64,000 bases of DNA from Lytechinus pictus (Eukaryota; Echinodermata; Echinoidea; Temnopleuroida; Toxopneustidae): positions 23,784,501 through 23,848,500 of the forward strand of contig NC_087262.1 of NCBI RefSeq assembly GCF_037042905.1. The letters are read 5' to 3'. Positions within the stretch are counted from its first letter, which is position 1. The number at the start of each line of letters is the position of its first letter. Shown here one piece after another: positions 22,899-36,099 of the stretch. A model generated the notes under the pieces. It did not search any database and was not told the DNA's origin. It saw nothing but the letters and a program-made list of their open reading frames with translations. A program made the position numbers and the translations under genes.

Positions 22899-23140
22899 AT
22901 TATCATTATGACCATCATCATCATAAGCATCATCAGTATCATCAGCAGCATTAATTCATCGTCATCATTATCATTATCATCATCATCATCAATTCATGAT
23001 TCATCGTCATCATCATCATCGTCACCATCACCATCATTGTCGTCATCATTATCACTATCACCACCATCATTATCAATTCATCATCAATTCATCGTCATCA
23101 TCGTCACCACCATCATCGTCATTATCATCATCACCCAATT
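22899..23140. repeat. Imperfect (ATC)n microsatellite
   Basis: ATC-rich triplets starting directly after the LINE tail at 22898. Confidence 0.9.
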
Positions 23141-23910
23141 GTTTTAACTATACAGCCATCATAAAATCCTTTTACATGTAAAGTATTGATCGGGGGCTTT
23201 CACAGTTTTATTTCACTTTTCGACAAAACATTCATTTTTAAAAACATTTGGCAAAATGCTATTACGGTATTCTTCATAATGATCGAAATGAACCTCGATT
23301 CTCAAGTAATTTTACCATGCAAAGTAAGACAAAATAACTGACTCATATTCTATTAAATGTATTTAACAAACCCCAACCCTTCGCTAAACGAAAACGGTCC
23401 GTGGCTCTGTTGGTTAAAGCCGCGGCAGATGATACATGTGGTTAAAGTCTTTCTACTCAGTAAACAAATTTAAATGGTTTAAAGTCAATTCGACGTTTTA
23501 ATAGCGGCTTCAGTTTAGACTTTGCTTCTTTAAATTGGTTTATCATAGATCAGAAACATGAACATTTGTCAATGGTCATGTTATTATAGTATATAGGTTG
23601 AGATCAAGAATGACCGCTCACATCAAACAGCGCCATAAAAACCGGCCTTAACAGTTTGACACTTGTTTACAAGTTCAACCACAATTAAGGCGGTGACACT
23701 AGAGTGCTTTTGTGTAGTAGCTTTGAATGGACTTAGAAATTTTTTGTTACAGTTTACTACGACAAAGGGTTATATGGAGTTGTTCATGCTTTTTTCCCCC
23801 ATGAGCTTCAAGATGAATACCATCCATGCTTTCATCCAGCTACTCAACAGCTACGCGTGAAACAAGCGCAGACTTTTTCTGATTCGAAAGATACTTTTTT
23901 AATCTCGTGC

Positions 23911-24190
23911 TTAAAGGGATGGTCCGGGCTAAAAATATTCAAATAAATAGAGTACAATTTACAGAGCAAAATGCTGAAAATTTCATCAAAATCGGATAAC
24001 AAATAACGAAGTTATTGAATTTTAAAGTTTATCAATATTTTGTGAAAACAGTTATATGCACATGGTTATGAATATTCATTAGGTGGGCTGATGATGTCAC
24101 ATCCCCACTTTCCTTTTTTATGTTATTACATGAAATCATAAATGTTTCATTTTTTCATACATGTGTATTGTCTCCATTATGATGAAATAA
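23911..24190 (+). mobile_element. Half of a TTAA-flanked foldback element (490-bp family)
   Basis: Starts TTAAAGGGATGGTCCGGGC and continues parallel to the copy at 38800-39289, including GGTGGGCTGATGATGTCAC. The inverted right half is missing. Confidence 0.75.
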
Positions 24191-24199
24191 GTTGCAGCA

Positions 24200-25180
24200 A
24201 TAAATAACTTATGCACTTAATCAGTTGTCATAACTGATTTATGGCTTCCATAAGAAGGGATTAACATGAACTTAGATAATAAATTGGACTGATATAAATT
24301 ACTTTAATTACAGACATGGCATAATGAAAGCAACAACAAGTTATCATGAATTGATTAGCACAGGTTGGCGACCGATCCTTTATTATAAGTTAAAGTAAGA
24401 ATAAAAAAAGGTTTTCGTTTCATGTGCAATTAATTTTTCCTATATTGTCGTGTTATTTTTTTTTTGGTGATTTTTTTTGCACTTGGCTCAAATCATAGGA
24501 AAAATATCTAGATGCTTTCAGATATCATGACCCGTATTCCAAAGTCCAACTTAGACCATCGTCACGTTCTAACTATGAGATAGAAGTATGGAAGGCCGAA
24601 CTATCTAAATTTTATTCACTTAGTATGTTTCTAATCTATACAGTATTTTTTCCCCAATTCTCCAATGGTGAAGAACACTATTTCAGTTATTATTCCCTGT
24701 CAGGCATGAATAAATTGAACACCAAAATGGCAGACAGATTAAACCTCAAATGTAGTTATCTTTATCTCAACTGGCTATCCATAGTTAAAGCAGAAGTTTA
24801 AACCAGAGTTTGAAATTCGGGATGTACCTTTAAATTACTTTTATTGGCATTGCTGGTGTAAAAGGTTGAAAATATAGATTGAGGTTAAATTCCTTCTAAT
24901 TGCCGTTTATGATTAGATAAACAGGTTACAAGTGGAGTTTGACCCCATAATGAATTTGTTTCTATGTACACGCTGCATATACCCTACACAATAACAGATA
25001 TAGGCCTATACAGTATATATTTACGTGCTACTGGTACAGCTAAGTGGTTATAAATTTTAAACGTGAACTGAATTTAGACGATAATTGTATAGGCATACAT
25101 GACATATGTATTATGGTATGTTTATCAGGTTCATGTGTTTCATTCGTGGGTTGTTGATTTTTTTTAATAATAACTATATA
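24200..25180. other. No gene recognised
   Basis: AT-rich intergenic DNA; nothing coding seen. Confidence 0.5.
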
Positions 25181-25786
25181 TTAAAGGACAAGTCCACCCC
25201 AGAAAAATGTTGATTTGAATAAATAGAGAAAAATCTAACAAGCATAACGCTGAAAACTTCATCAAAACCGGATGTAAAATAAGAAAGTTATGACATTTTA
25301 AAATTTCGCATATTCTTCTCAAAACAGTGATATGCACAAATCAGTGCAAATGAGTCAGTCGATGATGTCCATCACTCACTATTTCTTTTGTTTTTTATTG
25401 TTTGAATTGTACAATATTTCAATTTATACAGAATTGACAATAATGTAAAACTTGACTGAACTACATAATGTTAAACAATGTTAATTCCACAAGTTCAGGG
25501 AGGAATAAAGCTCGATTTCAAATGACATGGATGAGAAAATCAGAATATTTCATATTTCAGCTAATAAAATACAAAAGAAATAGTGAGTGCGTGATGTCAT
25601 CAGTCCCCTCATTTGCATACTGGCCAGGATGTGCATGTAACTGTTGTGTGAAATTAAGCGAAACTTTAAAATGTCATAACTTTCTTATTTTACATCCGAT
25701 TTTGATGAAATTTTCAGTGTTATGATTGTTGGATTTTTCTCTTTTTATTCAAATCAACTTTTTGTCGGGGTGGACTTGTCCTTTAA
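25181..25786. mobile_element. 606-bp TTAA-flanked foldback element, copy 1 of 5
   Basis: TTAAAGGACAAGTCCACCCC at the left; GGGGTGGACTTGTCCTTTAA at the right. Most of each half is inverted-complementary to the other (ATCAAAACCGGATGTAAAAT against ATTTTACATCCGATTTTGAT). TTAA ends suggest the Kolobok or piggyBac class. No coding capacity. Confidence 0.85.
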
Positions 25787-27950
25787 ACATTTACATAGCA
25801 ATACAAAAATTATCAGTTTAATCAGACCCAGGATAAAATTTGGATTCACTTAATACTCGTTCAATCAAAAGCAAGTTTGCCGGCCTTGCAAAAGATGGAA
25901 TATATATAAACCGAGACATACATACTGCATTTAAATTCATTGTTTTATTACTATATTATTGATTTCTATATTTTATATCAAATTGGATGAAATGTCAATC
26001 GGAAGAAGATAACTGTCTAATTGAAATGAATTGAATTGAACTACATTGGAAGAAAATAGAAATTGGCTGTAACAGATGGGGCATATACAATATTGACTGT
26101 TTAACATGTTTAAAGAAGTTGCAAATTTCGATGCCCTTCTAAAGTCTGTGTTCAAACTAAACTCTTAAATCAGTAATTCTGGAAAGCATGATTCTAATAG
26201 AGACGGTTGAACAAAATGCTCGGATGAAGACATGGAATATAAGATGAGTGAGGGAGGGAAGGGAAAGGAGAATGACGACGGAGAAGATGAATAACAAGAA
26301 GAAAGAGAAATAGACAGGGAAAGGCCAATGAGAATATAAATAAGAGAAGGAGGGGGAAAAGAAGAAGAATACGACGAAGACAATGAAGGAAGAGGAGGAT
26401 GTGGAGGAGTAGGAATAGGATAAGATATAAAAGAGGCAAAGAAAAAGAAAGGTGCAGGCTTATAGGGATAAAAGGGAAACATATCGTATAAATATATTCC
26501 TAAACTGTAAATAATGCTCATAAAACAGAAAAACAATGTTCCCCTTAATATCATGCAATAATAATGAATCTATAAGGAATCACTACCAAAAAAATGAAAT
26601 GAGGAATTCGCGCCAAAATGTAGTCTTGAGTGCTATATTACGTGACTGAATGATAATCCAGTAAATGGAATAAACAGGGTTATCTTATCAACAGTGCTTA
26701 AACATGGGTGGATCCGAAAAGCAAAATAACATTTAAATATTAACAGAATCTCAAGATAGCAATGCGTCTCCTATTCAGCCTCACATCATGCGTTTTTTAC
26801 CTAGTAGACCGAGAAGAAGTAAAACCCGGAGAAGATTGTGTTCGTCAATATTTCATTGATTAATAAAGCTTTGAAAAATCAAAGATGAATTACCAGGCTA
26901 CCAGGTTCAACAAACTCTTAATCTTTGCATATTTATCATTATTAAATAATTATTTCGTAATCTATCATTATTTTTACGAAATAAAAAGACAAATGGTGAA
27001 TTCCTATAGTGATATTGATAACGCATGTTACTCAGAATTAGAAGAAACTTCTCATCAATGATTATTTGAAATAGTTCATTCTTCAATAAGTAATTCGCAG
27101 ACATGACAGAGGTACTAATAATTTCACTATTGTGATGAGGTTCCCAATGTTGTTCATTTCTTAATAAATGCTGACAATAATATAACGTCATTATTGAATT
27201 AATTGAAAATTTTCTTCTATCTTTATGTTTTGCCTTTGTCAACACTGGTTACCTATGGAAGGATGTATAGTTATGATAAAAAAGAAACTCATTTTGGGAA
27301 TAGAAATAACTAATTTGTAGGATTTAATCCGATTTATAGAATTTAATTTAGATTAATCTTTCCACTCACTCTTAATATCATGGATAGCAATATTGTCGTC
27401 ACCGCTACCTCTCTTGCCATCGACACCACACACCAGAAAATTCCCTTACTTAACGCCCATGACCACACCCCTTTTTACTTTATTAGGGTCTCTTCTCTCT
27501 AAAAAAAATGATATAATTAATAGTGAAGTCACCTGAAAATAATCCAGACGTCAAAGGAAAAAAATAATCATTAACTGGAAGGATAAGTAACATTTCAGGT
27601 CAATTAATGAGAAATATATTCTCTTAAGAATATGCATGTATTTAAGATGCCGGCATCAAATATTAGGACACCACCTATAAGCTAGTTGTCGAGTAACTTA
27701 TATCATGTTTGCATTCAAGCAATGAACAACGTGGCGGCGAGGGATCAAAGTACAATAACGAGGGTTTGTTTCTTTGCTCACATCAGCTCGTGATGTGATG
27801 AGCTTTAGCAATGGGTGTTTGTATCGCTCTGGTAGGCAGAGGGGTGTGGTGAAGGGGGTATTTATGCACCTCACCTCGGAGTAGGAAATCATTGGTAGAA
27901 GGCGGCTCCACTGAGTGCGGACGTGCGTTGAGTTCTGCTGATCGCGGCGC
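25787..27950. other. No gene recognised
   Basis: AT-rich, with a purine-rich stretch at 26220-26460 whose long open frames are compositional. 27700-27960 is more GC-balanced and may be promoter DNA for the next entry. Confidence 0.4.
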
Positions 27951-28005
27951 CACACTTTAGGAGCGAGATTCAGTCAATACCAGACGTGGAGGACAGGTGG
28001 TGGTG

Positions 28006-31000
28006 ATGGTGGTGTCGGCTCTACGTATTAGTGATGCTAACACGAGAAGAAGACTGCTGATTCTTTTTCTATATCTTCAACTTTTCCCACTGAGAATACC
28101 AGCATGGCACGCCAGTGATCTATCTTCCATCACTTCATCAATTATTTTCGAAAGTAAGTCGCTTATTTTACTTTCAATATTATAAGGATCCTATACTTAT
28201 AAGTCTATAATATCTCATTTTTGATGAAATGTTAGACATTATTCCCTGAATGTCTTAACCAATATACTGTAGTGTACCTACTATTATTCAAACTTTGATA
28301 TTATCCAAACAATTTCTCGTTACTGGCAATGTTGTAAATCATCTTACTGAAGAATTATAAAAAGAATGTATGAATTTTGGTTTACATCATGCTTGGCTTT
28401 GATAGACTATGACCTATTAAACTACAGTCCAGATTTGGTTTTACAACAATTTAATGCCATGTCTCAACAATGATGAGAAATGCAAATAAATATTTGTGTT
28501 TCCTTATAAAACATATATTCATTTATTTCAAATATGTTCTTCTACATATATATTTTACAAGCATGAATACATAATTCAGAATTGTGATAATGATTTCATA
28601 TTGGTACATGCTACATTATGTACAATGTGTACATAAATTATGCAGGGCCTGATTGTATCCTGTACCTTAAACTGTAATTAATAACCATATTTTCTGACAC
28701 ATTTATGTCCCGGAGACGCTCATCACAAGGGTCATTAATCTACTCGTATAGTGGTTCTCGGTTTCGTAACCAGCTCAGATAAAAATATTAAAATAAAAAG
28801 CCACAGAGCATCTTACAAAAGAGACATCAGTATTTATCACATAGAGTTTGGGAAGATAGTAATGTTTGGTTTAGATTCCCAGCATTGAGATTGACATTGA
28901 GATTCATGTTTCATATTTTAAAATCAAGATATATTTTAAATATATCGTTTTAAATCTTCTTCAAACATTTGACGAATTATCGGGTTTTTACCAGATTCCT
29001 GGTCATTAAGATGACACATCTCTTTGTATTTTGTTTCATTTCTTCATCATCTATTTTTCTTCGTATCATACGTCTTTCCTACTGGTTCTGCTTATTCAAT
29101 TCGCGTAGAATATTGTAAGGTTGCCATATACATTTTGTTTGAAGAATAGAATTCTCTTCACTCCTCAGTCTTTCTTTCTTCTTCGATATTCTTCTTCTTT
29201 TACACAATCCCCTGAAGTTTTCATTGTGGTTTTTTCACATTTAGCATCTCTTCTTCTTCTTCTTCTTCTTCTTCTTCTTCTTTTTCTTCTTCTTCTTCTT
29301 CTACTTCTTCTGTTCCCTCATCCTTTTCTTCTTTGTTTTTGTTCTTGGTCTCATTCTTTTTGTTCTTCTTAACTTCTTTTTATTCCTCCTTATCCTTTCT
29401 ATTTTCTTTCCTTTGCCCCTACGTCCTCTCTCCCTCTCCATATTTTCCTCAATCCAGCACACTTGTATCTTTCTTTCAGCACTTTTATAAATTTCTATTA
29501 AAATTATGCCTTTCAGATATTTTTGTTTAAAAAAAATATCTCGAATTGCTCAATTTTTTTCTGTTGATCTATTCATCTCTTCTTCAGCCTACGATGGCGT
29601 AAATAACTCTTATCTCTCACACATAGCGTGGTCTATCGAATATTAACCCACATAATATAAAACGGACAGATAAAATTGGCGCGAAGTTAAAGCGATAAGA
29701 AATTTACAATGCCTTGATTAGATTACTCTGTGCGAAGTCCACCGATTGTGTTGTTCCTTTAAGATGGTTTTGTATGCAGAAGTGATACGAACTCAGTCAA
29801 GTGTCGATTAAAGTTGTAGAAATTCTTAAGAGGGCCTGCCACTTTTTTTATTTCTCTCTTTATACAGTTTAAAGTAGCCCCTATATCGTGTATATAGTAT
29901 AGAGATAATGAGATAAGCAACACGCCATCTACTTTGCGATTGCTAAGTACAATGATATCACAAGGTCATTGTCTTACAAGTTTGTTCGAATTAAACTCGT
30001 TTGATTATATCAAATTAATTATAATCGTTATTTGTTATACATATTAAATTTGAACAAAATGTTGATGGATTTAGTTTAATTCTCAATAATCTAGAAGTAT
30101 TAAAGATTAAAAGTAATTTACTTTGCACAAGTACAAAAGATGCAAAATTTTTAACTTCACATGATATTCCTTTGAAAGATAAATGGGATGTAAGATAAGA
30201 CCTTAACAAGATATATTCGAAATGTGAGCAATCTTTATTTTATACTAAACGCTAGTACAATCTCATCTATTTTTCGTTCACGATTTCGGCCGATTTTCCA
30301 TCTAAATCATTAACCTTTACATGTGATTACATAACACCGCATCAATAAACCATATTTGTTCTTGAGTCATTATGTAGCTTGTTAAGCATAGGTTTTACAA
30401 TGGGCTTTAAATGCGTCTCAAACTACAAATCCTCACACACAATAGCAACGATCGTGGAGCAACATTTATTGACTTAAACACCAAAGAAAATGAGATTGCC
30501 TTTACTCATCAAAGTGAAGTGGTACCCCTAATTTTATGATCTTAAGCAAATGTTTGGCGGAATGTTTATTGCGTTCACAGTTTGTGGCCTTGTGCCCTCT
30601 ACCTAATATTAGCATACATTGGCTCGGTGATTCATAAAATTTGGAGGGGTTGAGGAAAATACCACCCCTTTTCTCTTTTGTGAAAACCAAACCAGCCCCT
30701 TTTGTGAGTTTTTCTCGTACATGTTAGAATAAACTACAATAGATTGTAACGCGACTGAAGTGATGTATAAACATCCGATCAAACGATTAGTCATATCGAT
30801 CGCTATCAGACATGACCAATTTGTTTTATCTATTATCAAAATGCCGCGTGCCCTGTATCTCAGGTCAACGATTTATGTCAATTCTCTGGCAGATATTCGA
30901 CCACTTTATTCATACATTTACATATACTTGGCAAATATGAAATTCAAAAGTATTATAATGATAATAGGCGATTTCTTGGCTTTCTGGGTTAATAAATTAC

Positions 31001-32155
31001 TCTAAGCATGCGCAGATCTATTCGGCAATCAAATTTTCTAAATTTTCTACGATGCCATATGATTCACTCTCCGTTATGTGGATCCTTGGTTCTTAACGAC
31101 CTTTTAGGTGAGATATCGATCTACATTTGCCACGCTCAACCTAGGTGTGGCAAATTGGTATAAATCAGAAATCATTCCTTAAAAACTGACAATGCCATGT
31201 TTAGTTTAGCTAAATGTGTGGATGATTATCTACCTCTCTTCTTTCGCTTCCGTGTCTTTTTGTTGCAACTCACAATTTCATGTCAAACATTCTAATCTTA
31301 TCCAATACACTTCTATACTAAACTCATTGTTTTACTCTGGAAACAAAATCATTATACATTCATGGCTTTCTAAATTTTGTGGTCATGAAGGGGATTTCAG
31401 TGGCTAAATACTTCAAGCGTTTTCCTTGTTTCAGAATTCTTGTTACTTTTTTTTCATTAAGATATTTCGTCGCACATAATTAATAATGCTTCTTTTAATG
31501 GAGACTGGATCAGATATAGCTACTTCTCTACATCGGGTCCTCGATGTGTCTTTTGTTCAAAGCCCTTTAAAAACCTACAAAATTCTTAAGCAAAATTGTG
31601 TTGTCGAATTCGGTGATGCAAGACAAATATTTGTTTCTATCTCCTTCGTCTTCATCTTAAAAAAAATTAAGTCCATTTACGGGCTCAAAATAGAGAGTTA
31701 TGAGTAATAGACAGATCCCAACTGATGTATATGAAATTCATAATCTATATTAGTTAATTTCAAACCAGTACGAGTTTCACGAATGGTGTAATATGTAACT
31801 TATTGCGATATTTTCCCCTCTCCGCCTGGCACGCTGTGTGTGTACTTTAACTTCTACTAAGACATTTGACAAGATTTTTATCGTGCACATTGTATATGCA
31901 ATACTGAACACGCCTCCCCTCCCTCCTCTCTTATTAGGCTTATTACAAAGTAGGTTTTTATATATTTCACCTCTGTACATATACTTCGTGCTCTCATATT
32001 ACACCTTGTTAAACAGTTAAATATAGCGGTGGCAATGTCCCTTTAATATAGATTTGAGTTTAAATAAGGTACACATCTAATAAGTATTCTATCTCTCTTT
32101 TCTCCTTTTCTCTCTCTCTCCCCCCATCACTCCAGATTTGGCAACAGCGAGCTGA
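28006..32155 (+). CDS. Possible two-exon small secreted protein (55 aa) or non-coding host transcript
   Basis: Exon 1 28006-28153: ATG, then RRRLLILFLYLQLFPLRI and PAWHA, a plausible signal peptide, ending at a strong donor GAAA|GTAAGT. Exon 2 starts at 32136 after a long pyrimidine tract and CCATCACTCCAG, and continues in phase for five residues (LATAS) to TGA at 32153-32155. AATAAA lies at 32220-32225. Exon 1 upstream sequence is less AT-rich than its surroundings. The predicted mature peptide after AWHA is only about 25 residues, and I recognise no family. The mir-2008 hairpin starts about 400 bp further on, so this may instead be a non-coding or host transcript. Exon pairing is my inference. 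Confidence 0.3.
28154..32135 (+). other. Presumed intron of the two-exon transcript
   Basis: AT-rich, no recognised exons. Contains a (TTC)n run at 29246-29310 and pyrimidine-rich DNA to 29470. Confidence 0.3.
29246..29310. repeat. (TTC)n microsatellite
   Basis: About 20 CTT/TTC units with few interruptions. Confidence 0.95.
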
Positions 32156-32219
32156 CTACAGACTATCACAATCCTTGAACAGAAGATTCGTCAGGAACAA
32201 GACAACTATGTTTTTCCTC

Positions 32220-32225
32220 AATAAA
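32220..32225 (+). terminator. Candidate polyadenylation signal AATAAA
   Basis: Lies 65 bp after the stop codon of the putative two-exon transcript. Confidence 0.35.
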
Positions 32226-32649
32226 AAATGAATATAATTTTAAAATCAAGTCAAAACAACGTTTGAACGATTCACACTTTCTTGATATCGCTTTAAAATA
32301 TAACTATATAACTTAAGTATCACATCCGGAAAAAATCGATGGAAATTATAAATCGACCTTGCTTTTGATTCTATTTACATCGATCTGTTTAAAAACGCAA
32401 ATTCGAAGCGGATTTTTTTTTTTATCAGCAAGTCAGTCAGAATTTCAAGTTGTTATGCTTTAGATACATATCTGTTAAATAAGGGAAATCAGGAATTTCA
32501 AATTTTATATGCAAACAGAATTATATACGAATAAACAGAGGATGACGATGAGAAATCAAATTTGAGCAGACGACAACATAGATATCGATACTAATATCGA
32601 TGTTGCGTATTTCTGTTGGCCACACTCTGAGCGGCAAGATTCTCCACTT

Positions 32650-32722
32650 TCTACCCCGTATTAACAATGTGGCTGATGAGGAATCTTATGAACCATCAGC
32701 CTCGCTGTCAATACGAGGTAAG
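32650..32722 (+). ncRNA. mir-2008: microRNA precursor mir-2008
   Basis: About 73-nt imperfect hairpin: the 5' arm (CCCGTATTAACAATGTGGCT) pairs with the 3' arm through CGTATT/AATACG and GGCTGATG/CATCAGCC, with an internal loop and a terminal loop of about 10 nt. The 3' arm at 32695-32715, beginning ATCAGCCTCGCTGTC, matches the mature miR-2008 sequence as I remember it; that microRNA is known from sea urchin, sea cucumber and hemichordates. Targets cannot be inferred here. The neighbouring two-exon transcript could be its host, or it may have its own promoter. Confidence 0.8.
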
Positions 32723-32735
32723 GAGTGACAACCAA

Positions 32736-32770
32736 CCAATCAGCGTCCAGGACTCAAACTTTCGACCAAT
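32736..32770 (+). promoter_or_regulatory. Two CCAATCAG boxes downstream of the mir-2008 hairpin
   Basis: ACCAATCAGC occurs at 32735-32744 and again at 32765-32774, with a CRE-like TGACGTAC nearby at about 32805. This NF-Y-type pair suggests a promoter, though no gene start is visible to the right. Confidence 0.3.
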
Positions 32771-33389
32771 CAGCACGCAGGATGGTTTCTAGGGTGACAG
32801 AGAGTGACGTACCTATAGAAGTTGACAATTTCTCGCCACCTTGTGGAAGATTATAGTAAGCTAAATTATACTACTCATCTTTTGAATCATGTTTTTTTTT
32901 CCTAAATAATTCGATACCAAATTCAGACTTTTATTCAATTCAAGTCAGGATCCACTGGGTCTTTCGGAAGCTTGTGCCTCTCTCCATCATTTTTTTTCAA
33001 GAGATTTAACGAACATAATGTAGATGAAACAAAATACTAGTAGGAAAGAAATAAAACGAGCATTGTTGAAAAATGGGTCTTGGGTAAAATGACTAAATTA
33101 TTATCATTGAGGAATACCACCTTTAGTGGTCTTGTTCATCCCCATCGAAGTATCATGATACAATTCCTGCTTCCATATTGAAAAAATATCAATTTACTTT
33201 AAATTGCTTGAACGTCGATATTTTGACAATAAAAGGGATTTACAAAAATATTTATTATCATTGTTTGAAATCGTGTATGTGTTGTCTTTTGTTAACGTTA
33301 GAAAAATTACTTGCAGTTCAAGAGATGCAGTGTTGAAGAGATAAGATGATGATGATGGTGGTGGTAGTGGTGGTAATAGTTAAGATGAT

Positions 33390-33600
33390 GATTTATTTAT
33401 TTTATCTATTTATCTATTTCAAATATGTAAAAGAAGGGTAGCCCAATCAGCAACAAGCCGGTTTTCGTTGGGGCCCTTCGTAACAAACACAATTATCAAA
33501 CATGGTGACGAATTCAAATATAACAAAGAATAGAGCATATATAGAGCATACAAATATTTAAAATCAAATAATAAAGTAATCATAATTAACTATGGAAAAT
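33390..33600 (-). mobile_element. LINE 3' end remnant
   Basis: Minus strand: GGGCCCCAACGAAAACCGG then ACATATTTGAAATAGATAAA and an AATAAAT-type tail near 33390-33410. Typical LINE 3' UTR, no ORF left. Confidence 0.5.
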
Positions 33601-33639
33601 AAAAAAAATAAAGATGTTACCTAAAAGTAAATGACAAGG

Positions 33640-34112
33640 AGGAGGAGGATGGTACTTGGTGGTGGTGGTGGTGGTGGTGGTGATGGTGGTGATGGTGATG
33701 GTGGTGCTGATAAGGGTGATCATAATTACAATAATGATGTAGAGAGAGGAGGAGAGAGAGAGAGAGCAAAGGAAATGAGGATGAGGGGGCGACAATAGTA
33801 TATCATTATGAAAAAAGGGACAAACAAACATTGAAAGAGGGGGAAATAAGGAGTTAGGAGAATGAAACGAACGGGGGAGGTATATGACTGTCTTTGTATA
33901 GCGCATTAAGCATGTTAAGAAAATGTGTAAAGATGGAGAGATCATGATTATAGTAACGATGATGATAATGATGGTGTTGATGATGAAGGTGGTGGTGGTG
34001 ATGAGGAGGAAGGGGAGGAGGAAGAAGATGATGACGATCATTATGATGATGATGAGGGTGATGATGACGATGATTATGATGAGGATGATGATGATGATGA
34101 TAATGATGACGG

Positions 34113-34144
<32 letters not shown>

Positions 34145-34148
34145 ACGG

Positions 34149-34228
<80 letters not shown>

Positions 34229-34245
34229 GCGGTGATGATCGTCTG
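33640..34245. repeat. GGT/GAT trinucleotide repeats in two blocks
   Basis: (GGT)n at about 33657-33710 and (GAT)n at about 33955-34230, the latter including a pure run of GAT at 34155-34228. Long poly-Ile, poly-Ser and poly-Met frames are artefacts. Confidence 0.95.
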
Positions 34246-34905
34246 GAGATGATCATGATAAATGTCACGATCAAGAAAAGATATCGGAAGAAAAAAGAAA
34301 AGACAACTCACCCCACTTTCTTTCTGAAAGACATTTAAAAGTGTCCCCCCCCCCCCCCGGCCTTCTGCTTCTGTTTGGGTTTCCTTGTGATTCCCGAAAA
34401 GGAGATGGAAATAAATAGAAATCTTGAAATTTCGGAAGACAATGAAGTTAAATAATGTCGCATTTAAATTGCGTTTTCTACTTAGGCCCTAATATTTTTA
34501 TGGTTTATATAGGTCCCCCGTCGGCGATGGTAGGTGGGTCCAAGAATATTCCTTTTTATTTTCCCATAGAAAAGATGGCGCCATTCATATTTCAGGCTAG
34601 CTCTAATTCACACAAAGTTCGTAGCGTATCATTATAGTTGCCAATTATCACGATCCAATGGGTGGCAAGACAGGGGTGGGGCGGCTGCCCCTATGTTTTT
34701 ATTTTAAAAAGGGGGGCCAAAAAGACATGAAAACGATGGAGAAAAGAGAAAGAAAAACAAAGAGTATACAAATGAGAGATCTGGGTAATGTAATAGTATA
34801 CCCCTTTTATTCAATAAGATTCAATTGAGAAAAACAAAATACGACGTCAAATTTAGTTTCCCCCTTCCCCCATCCCAATATCTTTGTTCCGCCACCGACA
34901 CTGTT

Positions 34906-35509
34906 TTAAAGGACAAGTCCACACCCCAACAAAAAGCTGATGTAAAAAGAAAGATAAAATTCAAACAAGCATATCACTGAAAATTTCATCAAAATCGGAA
35001 GTAAAATAAGAAAGTTATATTTTAAAGTTTCGCTTAATTTCACAAAACAGTTTTATGCACATCCTGTTCGGTATGAAAATGAGGGGACCGATGACATCAC
35101 CCACTATTTCTATTGTATTCTGTTATATGAAATATGAAATATTTGGATTTTCTCGTCAATGTCATGTGAAACGAAGTTTCATTCCTCCCTGAACACGTGG
35201 AATTCCATTATTTTAACATTTTGTGGTTCAGGCAAGGAGGTCCTAATTGTCAAATTCGTAAAAATTGAAATATTGTATAATTCAAACAATTAAAAACAAA
35301 AGAAATAGTGAGTGAGTGACATGATCGACTCTCCCATTTGCACATCACTGAGTTGAGCAGAACTGTTTTGTGAACAATAAGCGAAACTTTAAAATGTCAT
35401 AATTTTCTTATTTTACATCCGATTTTGATGAAGTTTTCAGCGTTATTCATGTTTGATTTTTCACTATTTATTTAAATCAACTGTTTTCTGGGGTGGACTT
35501 GACCTTTAA
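34906..35509. mobile_element. 604-bp TTAA-flanked foldback element, copy 2 of 5
   Basis: TTAAAGGACAAGTCC at the left and GGACTTGACCTTTAA at the right; same internal sequence as 25181-25786. Confidence 0.85.
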
Positions 35510-35975
35510 CAATCAGCTGTTCGTGATTTAGAAAATTCACGAATCCAGCTATTGGTGGTCACCCACCTCGCCCACCCCACCCACCCCCATGATATCTTAT
35601 ATGCTGAAGAAGTGGGATAAGGGATAACAATAGGGAAAGAAATAATGAAGACAAAATGGAAATGAGAAAATTAAGGGACATTATGCAATGTGATGGGGTG
35701 TGGAACACTATAATAACCTTCAATTTTCTCATTGAGAACTCAAAATGTAGTCTATTTGAAGACATCACCGCTTATCAAAAATTTCCCCGGTTCTGTCATT
35801 AACTAATGTAATGGAGGAGTGCTATTCTAAAGTAAACGAAACCTCGATATTTTATAATCCTTTGTCAATTTTTGACTCAAATTTCGCCATTTGGACATTT
35901 AGATTCAAAAATCTAAAATCTCTAATCAGAAATGATCTTGCGAGTTGGTACATGTGAGTTTGTGATCCCCCCTCC

Positions 35976-36089
35976 CAGTAGCGTACCGTGAACCGCAGGA
36001 GACAAAGCATTGGGGGGGCAGTGCATTGTCTGTGAACAATGCTTTGCCCCCCCAATGCTTTGTCTCCTCCGAGTCACGGTACGCTACTG
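35976..36089. mobile_element. 114-bp hAT MITE with perfect 8-bp target duplication
   Basis: CAGTAGCGTACCGTGA at the left is inverted at the right end. CCCCCTCC occurs on both flanks (35968-35975 and 36090-36097). The two halves fold into a long hairpin. Confidence 0.85.
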
Positions 36090-36099
36090 CCCCCTCCCC

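Noticed and set aside
23395..23450. tRNA-like head (GGTCCGTGGCTCTGTTGG)
   Set aside because: An A-box-like stretch only; no B-box in the right place and no cloverleaf.
26165..26554. 129-codon ORF rich in Ser, Pro and Phe
   Set aside because: Arises from a purine-rich strand without complexity; no family features.
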